Origin: Pseudomonadota bacterium
Lineage (GTDB): Bacteria; Pseudomonadota; Alphaproteobacteria; Acetobacterales; Acetobacteraceae
Assembly: GCA_021805665.1 (NCBI GenBank)
Contig: JAJZEV010000170.1
Coordinates: forward strand, 1 to 42,289
DNA: 42,289 bases
Direction: 5' to 3'
The notes under the pieces were generated by a model. It worked only from the letters and a program-made list of their open reading frames with translations. It searched no databases and was not told the DNA's origin. Positions 16,306 through 25,541 of the stretch are shown in pieces (the stretch's first letter is position 1; every line of letters begins with the position of its first letter). Both the position numbers and the translations under genes were made by a program.

Positions 16306-18300
16306 TCAGTGAGTGGAGCGATGAGACCGATGAACCAGCCTTGCGATACCGCCCCTGATGCAGGCGCCGGCATCCGAAGTCCGAAGAGTAAACGTCAGGA
16401 GCCCCTGGCTGGCCCGAAGCCCCGCCGCCACGTCGAGCAGGGCATCTGACGCCTGCTTGTCGTCCATGACGGCGGCCATCTGGCACAGGTCCGCGGCCAA
16501 ACTCCCGGGGTCGCTTTGCAGGCGGTCCAGCCCGAGCCGATCGTCGCTGAGGTTGCGTCGCGCGAGATCGCTCAGGCCCGGCTGTCCGGCATAAGCGCGC
16601 AAACGAACGATTGCCTCGGCCAGGCTGAGGAGTGCCAGGAGGCTGCGATCCGGCGGCAGCGGCAGCGCCGTCATCTTCTCCAGATGAAGACTGAGGCGCA
16701 GGAGCAGACGCGTCACATCGGCATCCTGACCGGTGTCGCCCGGCGTCGCTTTTCGGGCGCTCAGGCGCAGCAGGTCCTGGCGAACGGCCTGTATCGCGCG
16801 GCTGACGTGCCGCATGGGGTTGCGTGACATCAGTATCACCACCGGGCAGACCAGCACGGCAGCCAGAACCAACGCGGCGGACTGGTTGAATATGACAGCG
16901 TGGTCGGTCACCGCTGGCAGGACGGCCTGACTGGCCAGCAGGAACCCCATATTGGCATCGAGGGCCGGACCCGTTGTTTTCCGGCTGGCCCGCGCAAGGC
17001 CGCCGAGCAGAATGAACGGCGCCATCGAAAGCAACAGAACAGGCAGCGTCGTAACATATGGTTGGATGAGCAGCCGGTAGAACAACGCCGTGGCGACACC
17101 CGCGGCGATCCCCTGCAACATCAGCGGTGCGATGAGGCGGGGGGCTGGCAGCGACCCGAGCACCATCGAAAAGATGCAGACGCCAAGGGCCGCCAGTTCT
17201 CCGGTTGACCACCCCGATACAAGACCCAGCACGGCCGCCAGGAATGTCGCCGCCCCAGCCGCGAATCCGGTTTCCAGGGCGAGCCGGACATCGTGATGCG
17301 GGGCCAGATAGGTTGCTTTGCGACCGAATGACCGCACATCGGCGCGTCCGTGCCCGGCCCGCAGCCTGTCGGCAGCTGTTGTCAGGCGGCTCAGCGCGTC
17401 CGCCAGCCGGGGGGCTAGATGGGCGATCCGGTCCAGCCCCCGGGTCACCGACACGTCGCCGTCGCCGAGCAGGCTTGCTGCTACTTTTCCGATTTCATCC
17501 GCCAGCGGTTGCCGGGCGGCGGTCTCTCGGCGCATCCGCCGTTCCACCGCGCGCCCCGCCGCCATGGCCTGAAGCGCGGCGACAATCAGGGCGTCAACCA
17601 GATGGAGCCGGCGATGCCCCTCCACCGAACCAGCGGTGATGCGGGCCGCATTCGCCTGCGCCTCCCCCATCTGTCGCAGGATGCGCCATTCCTGCTGCGT
17701 GCATTCCTGTTCCGGCAGTCCGTTCAAAACGCTGGCTAGAAAACCCGTCGCGCTTCCGGCGAGATGGCGAACCTGCCGGTAGAAATCCTCGCGCGGCGAC
17801 GATGGCGTCCACAGGCCGGTGACCAGAGTGACGACGACGACCCCGATCAGGGTGCATTCCACGCGGGCCAAGCCGATCGCCCGGGAGTGCTCTGGCGAGA
17901 GCACGGACGGGAGGATGACGATTGCCGCGGTCATGCCGCTCATGAGCGTGCCGTAACTGAGCACCCCACGCAGCAGCAGGGTTGCCGTCGCGTTGAATGC
18001 CACCCACAGGCCCAGCAGCGCCAGCAGAACGATAGGATTGGCAACCATCTGCACCAGGCCGAATCCGACCGCCGCGCCGGCTATCGTGCCCACGATCCGG
18101 AAAAATCCACGCTCGAACAACAGGCCCTTCGACGCCTGCGCGACGACCCAAATCGGCATGGCGGCCCAGTAGGCGTTACCCGTATGCAACAGCGACGCTA
18201 TCGCGAAGGCCAGCCAAGCCGCAAACGCCAGTCTTAACCCATAGGCTGCCGATGCTCGGTCGAGCCCTAGAAACTGTCCTGTGGACTGCGCCATTTGCAT
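16306..18300 (-). CDS. FUSC-type aromatic acid exporter
   Basis: A 664-residue inner-membrane protein of the fusaric-acid-resistance/AaeB-YccS superfamily, which exports aromatic carboxylic acids. The layout is duplicated: an N-terminal helical bundle (from GLRLAFAAWLAFAIASLLHTG to about residue 160), a soluble helical stretch, then a second bundle at about 340-480 (LETGFAAGAATFLAAVLGLV onward). A soluble C-terminal region rich in Leu, Arg and Asp completes it. It follows the transporter genes by 53 bases on the same strand. An exporter of protocatechuate or related acids would protect the cell during quinate/shikimate breakdown (inference). A second ATG at 18294 is an equally possible start. 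Confidence 0.88.
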   Translation of the reverse strand: MQMAQSTGQFLGLDRASAAYGLRLAFAAWLAFAIASLLHTGNAYWAAMPIWVVAQASKGLLFERGFFRIVGTIAGAAVGFGLVQMVANPIVLLALLGLWVAFNATATLLLRGVLSYGTLMSGMTAAIVILPSVLSPEHSRAIGLARVECTLIGVVVVTLVTGLWTPSSPREDFYRQVRHLAGSATGFLASVLNGLPEQECTQQEWRILRQMGEAQANAARITAGSVEGHRRLHLVDALIVAALQAMAAGRAVERRMRRETAARQPLADEIGKVAASLLGDGDVSVTRGLDRIAHLAPRLADALSRLTTAADRLRAGHGRADVRSFGRKATYLAPHHDVRLALETGFAAGAATFLAAVLGLVSGWSTGELAALGVCIFSMVLGSLPAPRLIAPLMLQGIAAGVATALFYRLLIQPYVTTLPVLLLSMAPFILLGGLARASRKTTGPALDANMGFLLASQAVLPAVTDHAVIFNQSAALVLAAVLVCPVVILMSRNPMRHVSRAIQAVRQDLLRLSARKATPGDTGQDADVTRLLLRLSLHLEKMTALPLPPDRSLLALLSLAEAIVRLRAYAGQPGLSDLARRNLSDDRLGLDRLQSDPGSLAADLCQMAAVMDDKQASDALLDVAAGLRASQGLLTFTLRTSDAGACIRGGIARLVHRSHRSTH

Positions 18301-18353
18301 CCGCGCGTGATAGCCGTTCGGGTGTTCGGCGAACAGGCGTCAGCGTTACGGCT

Positions 18354-20852
18354 CTAGGCGGCCACCTTCTGCACCACACCCAGCAACCGGGCCTGCAATT
18401 CCGGATCGTCTTCCAGGGACTTCGCCGTGCCTTCGAACGCAACTTGTCCGTTCACGAGCACGTATGCCCGATCGACCAGCGGCAGCACGGTCTCCGCATG
18501 GTGTTCCACGATCACCATCGCGACGCGGCCGCGAAGCTGGGCCAGCGCGTCCATCACTTCCTTGACGATGGCCGGGGCCAGGCCCTCGAACGGTTCGTCC
18601 AGCAGGATCAGCCTGGCCGGGACCATCAGCGCCCGGGCAATGGCCAGCATCTGGCGCTCCCCGCCGGACAGGCTTTCCGCCTTGGATTTTTGCAGGATCC
18701 TCAGCTTGGGAAACAACCCATAGACGTCCTCCAACGAGGCCCCGCCGGCCCGCATCGCCAGACGCAGGTTGTCCAGCACGGTCAGGTTGGGGAACAGCCG
18801 TCTGCCCTCGGGCACCAGCGAAATGCCTTTCTGGTTGATCTCATAGGGTTTGGCATTGGTGATCGTGCCGCCGTCCAGGACGATCTGGCCGCTGCTGGAC
18901 CGAACGGTGCCGGTGATGGCCCGCAACGTCGTCGTCTTGCCAACGCCGTTACGCCCCAGCAGGGCGACCGCCTCGCCTTCGTGAATGACCAGGGACAGGT
19001 CTTCCAGCACGACGCTGCCGGCATAACCGGCGCGCAGTTTGTCGATGGTCAGGATCGGCCTGCCGGCCGCGTGCGCGGCGCGATCGCCATCCGTCGGGGG
19101 GGCGGGGGGGATACTGCGTTCGGTACCGAGATACGCCGCGACCACGTCGGGGTTGCTGGCGACCTCGGCGGGCTTGCCGTCGGCGATCAGGCGGCCTTGA
19201 TGCAGGACGGTGATGCGATCCGACAGCGCCAGCACGCGATCGATATCGTGCTCGATCAGCAGCACGGCGTGGGAGTCCGCGAGTTTGCGGATCAGCGCGC
19301 CGACGACCTGCCGATCGGCCTCCGCCAGCCCCGCCAGGGGCTCATCGAGCAGCAGCAGTTTGGCGTCGGTGGCGAGGGAGATCGCGATTTCCAGCAAGCG
19401 CCGCTGACCATGGCCGAGGTTCGCGCAGGAATCTGCGGCACGGTCTTCCAGGCCGACGGCGGCAAGCAACGACCATGTGCGGGCATTCAGATCGTCGTAT
19501 GTATAGGCATCGCGCCAGAATCCCCGGGCGCGCTTGTCCTGCGCCTGAACGGCAACGCGCACGTTCTCGAACGCGGTCAGGTTGGGAAAGACGCTCAGGA
19601 TCTGGAACGACCGGGACAGACCGAGGCGGATTCGCCGGTACACCGGCAGGTTGGTGATGTCGTGGCCGTCGAACAGGATGGTGCCGGCATTCGGCTTCAG
19701 GATTCCGGTCAGCATGTTGAAGAACGTGGTTTTGCCGGCGCCGTTGGGGCCGATGAAGCTGTGCAGCTTGTAAGGATAGACCCGCAGGTTCAGGTCGGTC
19801 GCGACCACCAGCGAACCGAACCGCTTGTTCAGGCCGGTTACGGTCAGGATCGGCTCGGCGGGATCCAGCTTGGCGCCGGTCGCCCGATACGGCTGGATCG
19901 CGGCCGGGCGGGGCGGAATCTGTTTGCGGGTCAGCGTCCAGTCCTGCCGGCCAAACAGGCGGAACAGCAGGCCTTGCATGCCCTCGGGCGAGGCGAGGGC
20001 GAACAGGATCACGATCGGGGCGAAGATCAGCCACCAGCTTTCGGTGATAGCCGACAGGCGGTCTTCCAGCAGGATGAACGCGATGGCGCCCCACAGGGGG
20101 CCGAGAAAATGATGGACGCCGCCCAGCACCGCCATCAGCAACGAATCGCCGGCGTGCTGCCAACTCAGATTATCGGCATAGGCGCCTTGCAGCATCAGCG
20201 CGATCAGGCCCCCGGCATAGCCGACAACCGCGCCCATGAGGACGAACGACACGAATTTGAGATGGAAGGTATTGTAACCAAGGCTTTGCGCGCGCTGTTC
20301 GTTGTCGCGCAACGCCTGCAACGACCGGCCGAAGGGCGAGTGGGCAATGCGCCACAACAACCCCAAACCGAGACAGACGGTGACCAGCGTGAACGCGTGA
20401 AACGACCAGGCGCTGGCGAATAACGGGCGGGGAACGCCCTGCACGCCGTTCTCGCCACCGGTCACATCGGTCCATTTATAGGCGATTTCGAACGCGATCT
20501 GGGAGAAGGCCAGGGTCAGCAGGGAGAAATACAGCCCCCGGCGGCGGAGGATGATCGCCGCGATGATCGCGGCCAGGACGACGGAAAATCCGACACAGAA
20601 CAGCAGGGCGACGATCTCGTTGGGTGCGCCGCGCAGCATGGCGAACGCGGCGGCGTAGCTGGCACAACCAAAGAAAACGGAGGCGCCGAACGGCACCAGC
20701 CCGGTGTAGCTGACGAGCGTGCATACGCCCGCGCCATACAGCGTGTAGATGGCGATCTGGGTAATCAGGCCGATGGGCGCGCCCATCAGATACCAGATGC
20801 CGGTCAGGGCCAGCAGGACCGCGAAGGCGATCAGGGCGGGATGGCGGATCAT
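18354..20852 (-). CDS. LivM-LivG-LivF triple fusion: ABC permease with two ATPases
   Basis: One 832-residue polypeptide carries three parts normally made separately. Residues 1-300 are a LivM permease (about eight helices, with ALRDNEQRAQSLGYN). About 335-580 is a LivG-type ATPase with Walker A GPNGAGKTT at about 368. Its signature motif is LGHGQ instead of LSxGQ, and its Walker B is LLLLDEPLAGL. About 605-832 is a LivF-type ATPase with Walker A GRNGVGKTT at about 633, signature LSGGE and Walker B LILLDEPFEGL. Proline-rich linkers separate the parts. The true start is the ATG at 20852-20850, which overlaps the livH stop (ATGA). Neighbouring quiC and pca genes suggest import of quinate, shikimate or aromatic acids rather than amino acids. 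Confidence 0.93.
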   Translation of the reverse strand: MIRHPALIAFAVLLALTGIWYLMGAPIGLITQIAIYTLYGAGVCTLVSYTGLVPFGASVFFGCASYAAAFAMLRGAPNEIVALLFCVGFSVVLAAIIAAIILRRRGLYFSLLTLAFSQIAFEIAYKWTDVTGGENGVQGVPRPLFASAWSFHAFTLVTVCLGLGLLWRIAHSPFGRSLQALRDNEQRAQSLGYNTFHLKFVSFVLMGAVVGYAGGLIALMLQGAYADNLSWQHAGDSLLMAVLGGVHHFLGPLWGAIAFILLEDRLSAITESWWLIFAPIVILFALASPEGMQGLLFRLFGRQDWTLTRKQIPPRPAAIQPYRATGAKLDPAEPILTVTGLNKRFGSLVVATDLNLRVYPYKLHSFIGPNGAGKTTFFNMLTGILKPNAGTILFDGHDITNLPVYRRIRLGLSRSFQILSVFPNLTAFENVRVAVQAQDKRARGFWRDAYTYDDLNARTWSLLAAVGLEDRAADSCANLGHGQRRLLEIAISLATDAKLLLLDEPLAGLAEADRQVVGALIRKLADSHAVLLIEHDIDRVLALSDRITVLHQGRLIADGKPAEVASNPDVVAAYLGTERSIPPAPPTDGDRAAHAAGRPILTIDKLRAGYAGSVVLEDLSLVIHEGEAVALLGRNGVGKTTTLRAITGTVRSSSGQIVLDGGTITNAKPYEINQKGISLVPEGRRLFPNLTVLDNLRLAMRAGGASLEDVYGLFPKLRILQKSKAESLSGGERQMLAIARALMVPARLILLDEPFEGLAPAIVKEVMDALAQLRGRVAMVIVEHHAETVLPLVDRAYVLVNGQVAFEGTAKSLEDDPELQARLLGVVQKVAA

Positions 20853-21718
20853 TCGAAGCGCTCCCAACGCTCACCCAGCAGGCCGCGCGGTCTTAGCAGC
20901 AGCATCATGGCCATGAAAATATACATCACCGCACCGGACGCCGGCGGATAGAACTGGATGGTCAGGGCAATCACCACGCCGACGAGCAAGCCGGCGATGA
21001 CCGCCCCGGCGAAGGACCCGAGGCCACCGATGGCCACCACCACGAACGCCGGCATGATCGCGTTGGTGGCCATGGCCGGGGTGATGGTCCAGAGCGGTGC
21101 GGCAAGGACACCCGCGATGCCGGAAATTGCGCAGCCGAGGCCGAACACCCAGGTGAGGACCCGGGGCAGGTTGATCCCGAGCAGACCAACCATTTCGGGG
21201 TCTCGGGAGCCGGCGCGAAGGATGCGGCCGAAGGGGGTTTTCTCCAGGAAAAGCCAAAGCCCCAGCAACAGGGCGGCGGTGGTGAGAAGGACAGCGAAGC
21301 GATATTTGGTAATCAGGACTGGCCCCCAGATCAGGAAGCCGCTTAGCAGCGGTGGCGGACTGAACGGCTGACCGATGCCGCCATAGATCAGGCGGACGGA
21401 TGCCTCTATCAGCAGCGCCAGGGCGAAGGTGACAATCAGGCTGATCAGCGGTTCTTTATTGTATAAGCGGCTGATCAGCAGGCGTTCGGCGACCATGCCG
21501 ATCGCACCGACCAGGATCGGAGAGAAGATGACCGCTGGCCAGCCGAAGTATTGGTAGAGTGTCAGCGCCAGGTAAGCGCCCAACGTGAAGAATGCGCCGT
21601 GGGCGAAGTTGACGATGCCCAGCAGGCCGAAAACGATCGACAGACCGATCGCGATCAGCACGTAGAGGCCACCTAGCACCAAGCCGCTGACGACCTGGGA
21701 GAGTAGTATTTCCAGCAC
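20849..21718 (-). CDS. LivH-type ABC transporter permease
   Basis: A hydrophobic 289-residue inner-membrane permease of the branched-chain amino acid (HAAT) family, with about eight helices. The N-terminal GLVLGGLYVLIAIGLSIVFG followed by LGIVNFAHGAFFTLGAYLAL is the family signature. GSRDPEMVGLLGINLPRV is the ATPase-contact loop. It forms the transport channel with the LivM part of the downstream fusion protein. The stop overlaps that gene by four bases. The binding-protein gene lies 99 bases upstream with a hairpin between. Confidence 0.95.
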   Translation of the reverse strand: MLEILLSQVVSGLVLGGLYVLIAIGLSIVFGLLGIVNFAHGAFFTLGAYLALTLYQYFGWPAVIFSPILVGAIGMVAERLLISRLYNKEPLISLIVTFALALLIEASVRLIYGGIGQPFSPPPLLSGFLIWGPVLITKYRFAVLLTTAALLLGLWLFLEKTPFGRILRAGSRDPEMVGLLGINLPRVLTWVFGLGCAISGIAGVLAAPLWTITPAMATNAIMPAFVVVAIGGLGSFAGAVIAGLLVGVVIALTIQFYPPASGAVMYIFMAMMLLLRPRGLLGERWERFE

Positions 21719-21742
21719 TTTGCAGCCCCCCGCACCGCGTTG

Positions 21743-21763
21743 CGCCCGGGTACGGCCCGGGCG
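21743..21763 (-). other. Intergenic hairpin between binding-protein and permease genes
   Basis: CGCCCGGG and CCCGGGCG form an 8-bp stem with a five-base loop (TACGG on the plus strand). No T run follows. Such structures after a binding-protein gene commonly stabilise its message, so that it is made in excess of the permease. Confidence 0.5.
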
Positions 21764-21817
21764 TTCGCGGCTGTATTTTCTCGCCGCCGGAAGGCGTCCC
21801 CCAGCGGCCTTATTTTG

Positions 21818-23053
21818 TCAGCCCATTTTGCAGCCGATTTCTTCCTCTGTGCCAAAGACCTTGTCGATGTCGGCGGGGTTCTCCGGCAGGGTCGCCTTCA
21901 CGTCGAAGTAGTCCCACTTGTCGGTTATCTTCGGTTTCACCGACACCGCGAGATTCCGCGCCAGCATCTGGTGGTCGAACTTGCGGTAGCTATAGGACGC
22001 ATCGCCCGCCGGGGCCTTCCATGCTTCCAGTCCCTCGACGATCGCCATGCCATCCAGCGATTTCGCCGCATCGATCGATTCGAACAGGGAGCGGGCGGTA
22101 ATCCAGCCCATCCATGCCTTATCCGCCGCCGGCTTGCCGTATTTCTTCAGATAGGCCGCGGCGAAAGCCTTTTCCTCGGGCGGGTTGTCCCGGTTGCTGT
22201 GCTCCCACATCTTGGTGAAGGTGCCAGTCGCCGCCTCGGGTCCCACCGCCCAGATGTCGGTATCGCCGATCGCGATCTCCACGAACGGGATCGTGCCCTT
22301 CATGCCGAGTTCGTTCCACTGCTTCAGGAAGGTGGACAGATCCCCGGCGGACAGGCCGCCGACGACCACATCCGGCTTCGCCTGACGAATCTTCAGAATG
22401 AACGAGCTGAAATCGGCGGTATTCAATGGCACTTCGTCGGACCCAACCTCGGTTCCCCCGGCGGCCTTCAGCAGCGCGCGCGAGGAACGCAGAATGTCCT
22501 GGCCGAACGCATAGGATGCCGTGATATGATACCACTTCTTGCCGTAGCTCAACGCGAAGGGTGCCAGCATGCGCGACTGCACGGCGACCGGGGTGTTCAG
22601 CCGGAAGGTGTAACGGTTGCAGTTCTTGCCGCTGATTTCGGTCGCGGCGGCGTTGTCGCAGACGAACGGAATCTTCAACTGCGCGGCGGTTGCTTCCTCG
22701 GCCAGGGCGTTGGAGGACAAGGAGCCGCCCAGCACGGCGCAAACCTTGTTCTCCTGAACCAGCTTTTGCATGTTCTGGGTCGCTGCTTGCGGACTGGGTT
22801 CATCCAGCCAGACCAGTTCGGCGGGCTGCCCCATGATCGTGTTGTTGCGCTGTTCCAGCGCCAGAAACGAGCCATTGGCCAGATACTCGGTTTGCCCCGC
22901 GATCTGTCCCGTCTTTGCCAACAGCAGCCCGATCTTGATGGGATCCGCCGCGCGGGCGATATGCGGCGCGGCCAGCGGGGCGGCAGCGACCGCCGCGGCG
23001 CCGGCCAGCAGCTTACGGCGTGGCAGCAGCAGACCGGTATTCATCGTTGTCAT
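21818..23053 (-). CDS. Periplasmic binding protein of the HAAT ABC transporter, Tat-type signal
   Basis: A type I periplasmic binding protein (Leu/Ile/Val-BP family), 411 residues. The leader MNTGLLLPRRKLLAG has Arg12-Arg13 and a hydrophobic stretch ending in IARA, a twin-arginine-like signal; cleavage probably falls after ARA at about residue 35. The mature part begins DPIKIGLLLAKTGQIAGQ, the typical first strand of the fold. Other blocks are LVWLDEPSPQAATQNMQKLV, VCAVLGGSLSSNALAEEATA and KKWYHITASYAFGQD. It precedes livH and the fused permease/ATPase gene and follows quiC by 56 bases, so its ligand is most likely quinate, shikimate or protocatechuate-like. AGGGGAA lies upstream of the ATG. 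Confidence 0.93.
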   Translation of the reverse strand: MTTMNTGLLLPRRKLLAGAAAVAAAPLAAPHIARAADPIKIGLLLAKTGQIAGQTEYLANGSFLALEQRNNTIMGQPAELVWLDEPSPQAATQNMQKLVQENKVCAVLGGSLSSNALAEEATAAQLKIPFVCDNAAATEISGKNCNRYTFRLNTPVAVQSRMLAPFALSYGKKWYHITASYAFGQDILRSSRALLKAAGGTEVGSDEVPLNTADFSSFILKIRQAKPDVVVGGLSAGDLSTFLKQWNELGMKGTIPFVEIAIGDTDIWAVGPEAATGTFTKMWEHSNRDNPPEEKAFAAAYLKKYGKPAADKAWMGWITARSLFESIDAAKSLDGMAIVEGLEAWKAPAGDASYSYRKFDHQMLARNLAVSVKPKITDKWDYFDVKATLPENPADIDKVFGTEEEIGCKMG

Positions 23054-23109
23054 TGGTTCGTTTCCCCTGATTTTCTGACTGTGCGGGTGGCTGTTGCGTC
23101 TTATGCCCG

Positions 23110-24981
23110 CTATCCGGATCGGCGCGTCGATCCTCGTCGTTTGGCTTGTGCTGCCATCCGTACAGAAGCATTCGCCGCGCCGTATTGTTGATAATTCCCG
23201 ATCCTCTGGACGATTTCGAAAAAGAATCTGTCGTCGAACGGATCGGTGTAAGCGTGCAGAAACTCGCCGGCTTCGTCGCGGTCGAACAGGATATTATGTG
23301 TCCGCAACATTGCCAGAAAGTCGGAATCCAAACCCCAGCGGGCTTCGATATCCTCGTAGTAGTTACCCGGTATCGGCAGGAAGCGCGCGCCCCGGGCGAC
23401 GAGTTGTTCCATTGCTTTGCGGATGTCGGCCGTGGCCATGGCGATGTGCTGAACCCCCGCGCCGGAGAACGTGGTCAGGAAGCGGCCGGTGGCTGTCTCC
23501 CGGCTTTCGGAGATATTGAGCGGCAGCCGGATGTCCCGCCCCGGACTGGTCATTGCCCGGCTTTGGATCAGCCCCATCGTGTCGGGGATTTCCCATAGCT
23601 GTTCGGGCATGAATCCGAACAAGGCGCGATAGAACAGGACGAAATTGTCCAGCCTGCCCATCGGCAGTGCCTGGGCGATATGATCGACCGCGGTCAGCAG
23701 CGAATCGGGCGTCTGCTCCGGGAACAGTGTGAAATCCGCCTCATAGATAGTCGAGCCATCGGGCGAGGGCTCGACCAGATACAGCAATGTGCCGTCGGGT
23801 GCGCGAACCGCCGGAATCTGGCGTTCCCCGGGGCCAACGGGCTCCTGCCACGGCGGGCACAGCAATGCCTCCGCGCGGGCAACGGCCTGTCCGGCGTGGT
23901 TGACGCGAAACGCCATGGCGCAGACCGATGGCCCATGGAACTGGAAATGTTCGGCGGCGGCGCTGTCCTGTTCGCTGTTCAGAATCATGTTGATCCGGCC
24001 TTGGCGGAACAGATCGACGGACTTGGACCGATGCCGCCCGGCGTAATGAAACCCCAGGCCGCGCAATGTTTCGGCCAACCGCCGGCCGGATTCTTCATCG
24101 ACCGCGAATTCCAGGAACTCGATGCCATCCGAAGCCGGAGCCGGCGGCAGTTCGGTCGCACCCGATTCAGCTTCGACCAGCAGCAGCGACCGCAAACCGT
24201 CTCGCGCCATCAGGCGGGCGGGGGCGGAGCGGAACTCATCGTTGAAAATCTCCAGCGACAGCGGGCCACGATAGCCGGCGCCAATCAGGTCGCGGACGAA
24301 CGCGGCGACGGGCAGTTGCCCCTGGCCGGGAAAATTCCTGAAATGCCGGCTCCAGGATAGCACATCCATCGAAAGTTTCGGCGCATCGGCCAGTTGTGCC
24401 AGAAATATCTTGTTCGCCGGCACCACGGAAAGCCCGGCCAGATCGTCGTCAACAGCAAGAGTGTGAAAGCTGTCAACGATCAGGCCGAGCGCCGGGTGAT
24501 TGGCTGCTTCGACAATCTTCCAGGCGTGACGCCATCGATTGACGTTGCGGCCCCATGCCAAGGCCTCGAACCCCACGCGCAGTCCGCGCTTTTGCGCACG
24601 CTCGGCCATCTCCGCCAAATCGGCCGTGGCGCGGGCGTCGTCGTCGATCGAGGCTGGCGACACATTGCTGCATACCAGCAGCAGATCGGCACCGAGCTGC
24701 TGCATGACGTCGAACTTGCGTTCGGCGCGATCCATGTTGCGCGCACGTTGCGGGTCCGGCATCGCTTCGAAATCGCGGAACGGTTGGAAGCAGGTGATGG
24801 ACAGGCCGAGGCTGTCGGCAAGATAGCGGACATCGGTTGGCGAACCCTCGAACGTCAGCAGATCGTTCTCGAAGATTTCGACCCCGTCGAAGCCGATTGC
24901 CGCCGCGGCCTCCATCTTTTCGGCCAGCGTGCCGCTGATGGAGACCGTGGCAATGGATTTCGGCAACCGGGCGATGGTCAT
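23110..24981 (-). CDS. quiC: 3-Dehydroshikimate dehydratase fused to HPPD-like domain (QuiC1 type)
   Basis: Converts 3-dehydroshikimate to protocatechuate, joining the shikimate and beta-ketoadipate routes. Residues 1-285 form a sugar-phosphate-isomerase TIM barrel with FDGVEIFENDLLTFEG, GFEALAWGRNVNRW (metal Glu), LGLIVDSFHTLAV (Asp/His), KIFLAQLADAPKL and GPLSLEIFNDEF (Glu). The rest, about 295-610, is two VOC/glyoxalase repeats resembling 4-hydroxyphenylpyruvate dioxygenase: FLEFAVDEESGRRLAETLRGLGF, AVDHIAQALPMGRLDNFVLFY and GVQHIAMATADI. Similar fused dehydratases are known from Pseudomonas (QuiC1). It sits directly downstream of pcaHG, whose enzyme uses its product. Translation starts at an ATG 37 bases past pcaG. 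Confidence 0.93.
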   Translation of the reverse strand: MTIARLPKSIATVSISGTLAEKMEAAAAIGFDGVEIFENDLLTFEGSPTDVRYLADSLGLSITCFQPFRDFEAMPDPQRARNMDRAERKFDVMQQLGADLLLVCSNVSPASIDDDARATADLAEMAERAQKRGLRVGFEALAWGRNVNRWRHAWKIVEAANHPALGLIVDSFHTLAVDDDLAGLSVVPANKIFLAQLADAPKLSMDVLSWSRHFRNFPGQGQLPVAAFVRDLIGAGYRGPLSLEIFNDEFRSAPARLMARDGLRSLLLVEAESGATELPPAPASDGIEFLEFAVDEESGRRLAETLRGLGFHYAGRHRSKSVDLFRQGRINMILNSEQDSAAAEHFQFHGPSVCAMAFRVNHAGQAVARAEALLCPPWQEPVGPGERQIPAVRAPDGTLLYLVEPSPDGSTIYEADFTLFPEQTPDSLLTAVDHIAQALPMGRLDNFVLFYRALFGFMPEQLWEIPDTMGLIQSRAMTSPGRDIRLPLNISESRETATGRFLTTFSGAGVQHIAMATADIRKAMEQLVARGARFLPIPGNYYEDIEARWGLDSDFLAMLRTHNILFDRDEAGEFLHAYTDPFDDRFFFEIVQRIGNYQQYGAANASVRMAAQAKRRGSTRRSG

Positions 24982-25018
24982 GGATGGCTCCTGGATGTCT
25001 GACGGCGCAGTCCGCCCG

Positions 25019-25540
25019 TCATATTTCCATAAAGACCGTCTCGTTGTCGCCTTGCAGCCGGATGTCCAGGTTCCAGGCGCCGGAGGCGGTCCGGGTGGCG
25101 ATCAAGGTGCGGCGGCGGGCTTCGTCCTCGATCATCGACAAGACCGGATCTGTCTCGTTCAGCGGCTCGTCCTGGAAATACAGGCGTGTGATCAGCGCGT
25201 TCAGCAAACCACGGGCAAAGATCGATATCGCGATATGCGGCGCCTGTTGGGCATTGCCCAAACCGGCGACAGGACCGGGCTTCAACGTGGTGAACCGAAA
25301 GGCGCCATTGGAGTCCGTGCGGCAGCGCCCAAAGGCCGGAAAAATGTCCGACGCCGCCGGGCTGGTCTGCCAGATCTCGATCGCCGCATCGGTCACGAGG
25401 CTGCCGGCCCCATCATAGACCGTGCCGGTCAATACGACCGTCTCGCCCTCGGCGCCGAAGCGCGTCAGGTCGGCCCAGGTGTCGTCCTCGATCAGGTGCC
25501 AGTAAGGACCGATCGTCTGGCTCGCGGTAGCAGCCAACAT
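25019..25540 (-). CDS. pcaG: Protocatechuate 3,4-dioxygenase alpha subunit
   Basis: The alpha subunit of the intradiol ring-cleaving dioxygenase that turns protocatechuate into 3-carboxymuconate; it lacks the iron ligands and shapes the active site. It has TASQTIGPYWHL at the N-terminus, the core strand VVLTGTVYDGAGSLVTDAAIEIWQ, FRFTTLKPG and HIAISIFARGLLNALITRLYF. I begin at the ATG at 25540-25538, giving 173 residues. The frame is open to 25585, but those residues lie within pcaH. The start comes one base after the pcaH stop, so the two subunits are coupled. Confidence 0.95.
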   Translation of the reverse strand: MLAATASQTIGPYWHLIEDDTWADLTRFGAEGETVVLTGTVYDGAGSLVTDAAIEIWQTSPAASDIFPAFGRCRTDSNGAFRFTTLKPGPVAGLGNAQQAPHIAISIFARGLLNALITRLYFQDEPLNETDPVLSMIEDEARRRTLIATRTASGAWNLDIRLQGDNETVFMEI

Positions 25541-25541
25541 A

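Noticed and set aside
18252..20423. A 723-codon open frame antisense to the fused ABC transporter gene
   Set aside because: Gln/Arg/Asp-rich product without motifs. The opposite strand has complete permease and ATPase motifs.
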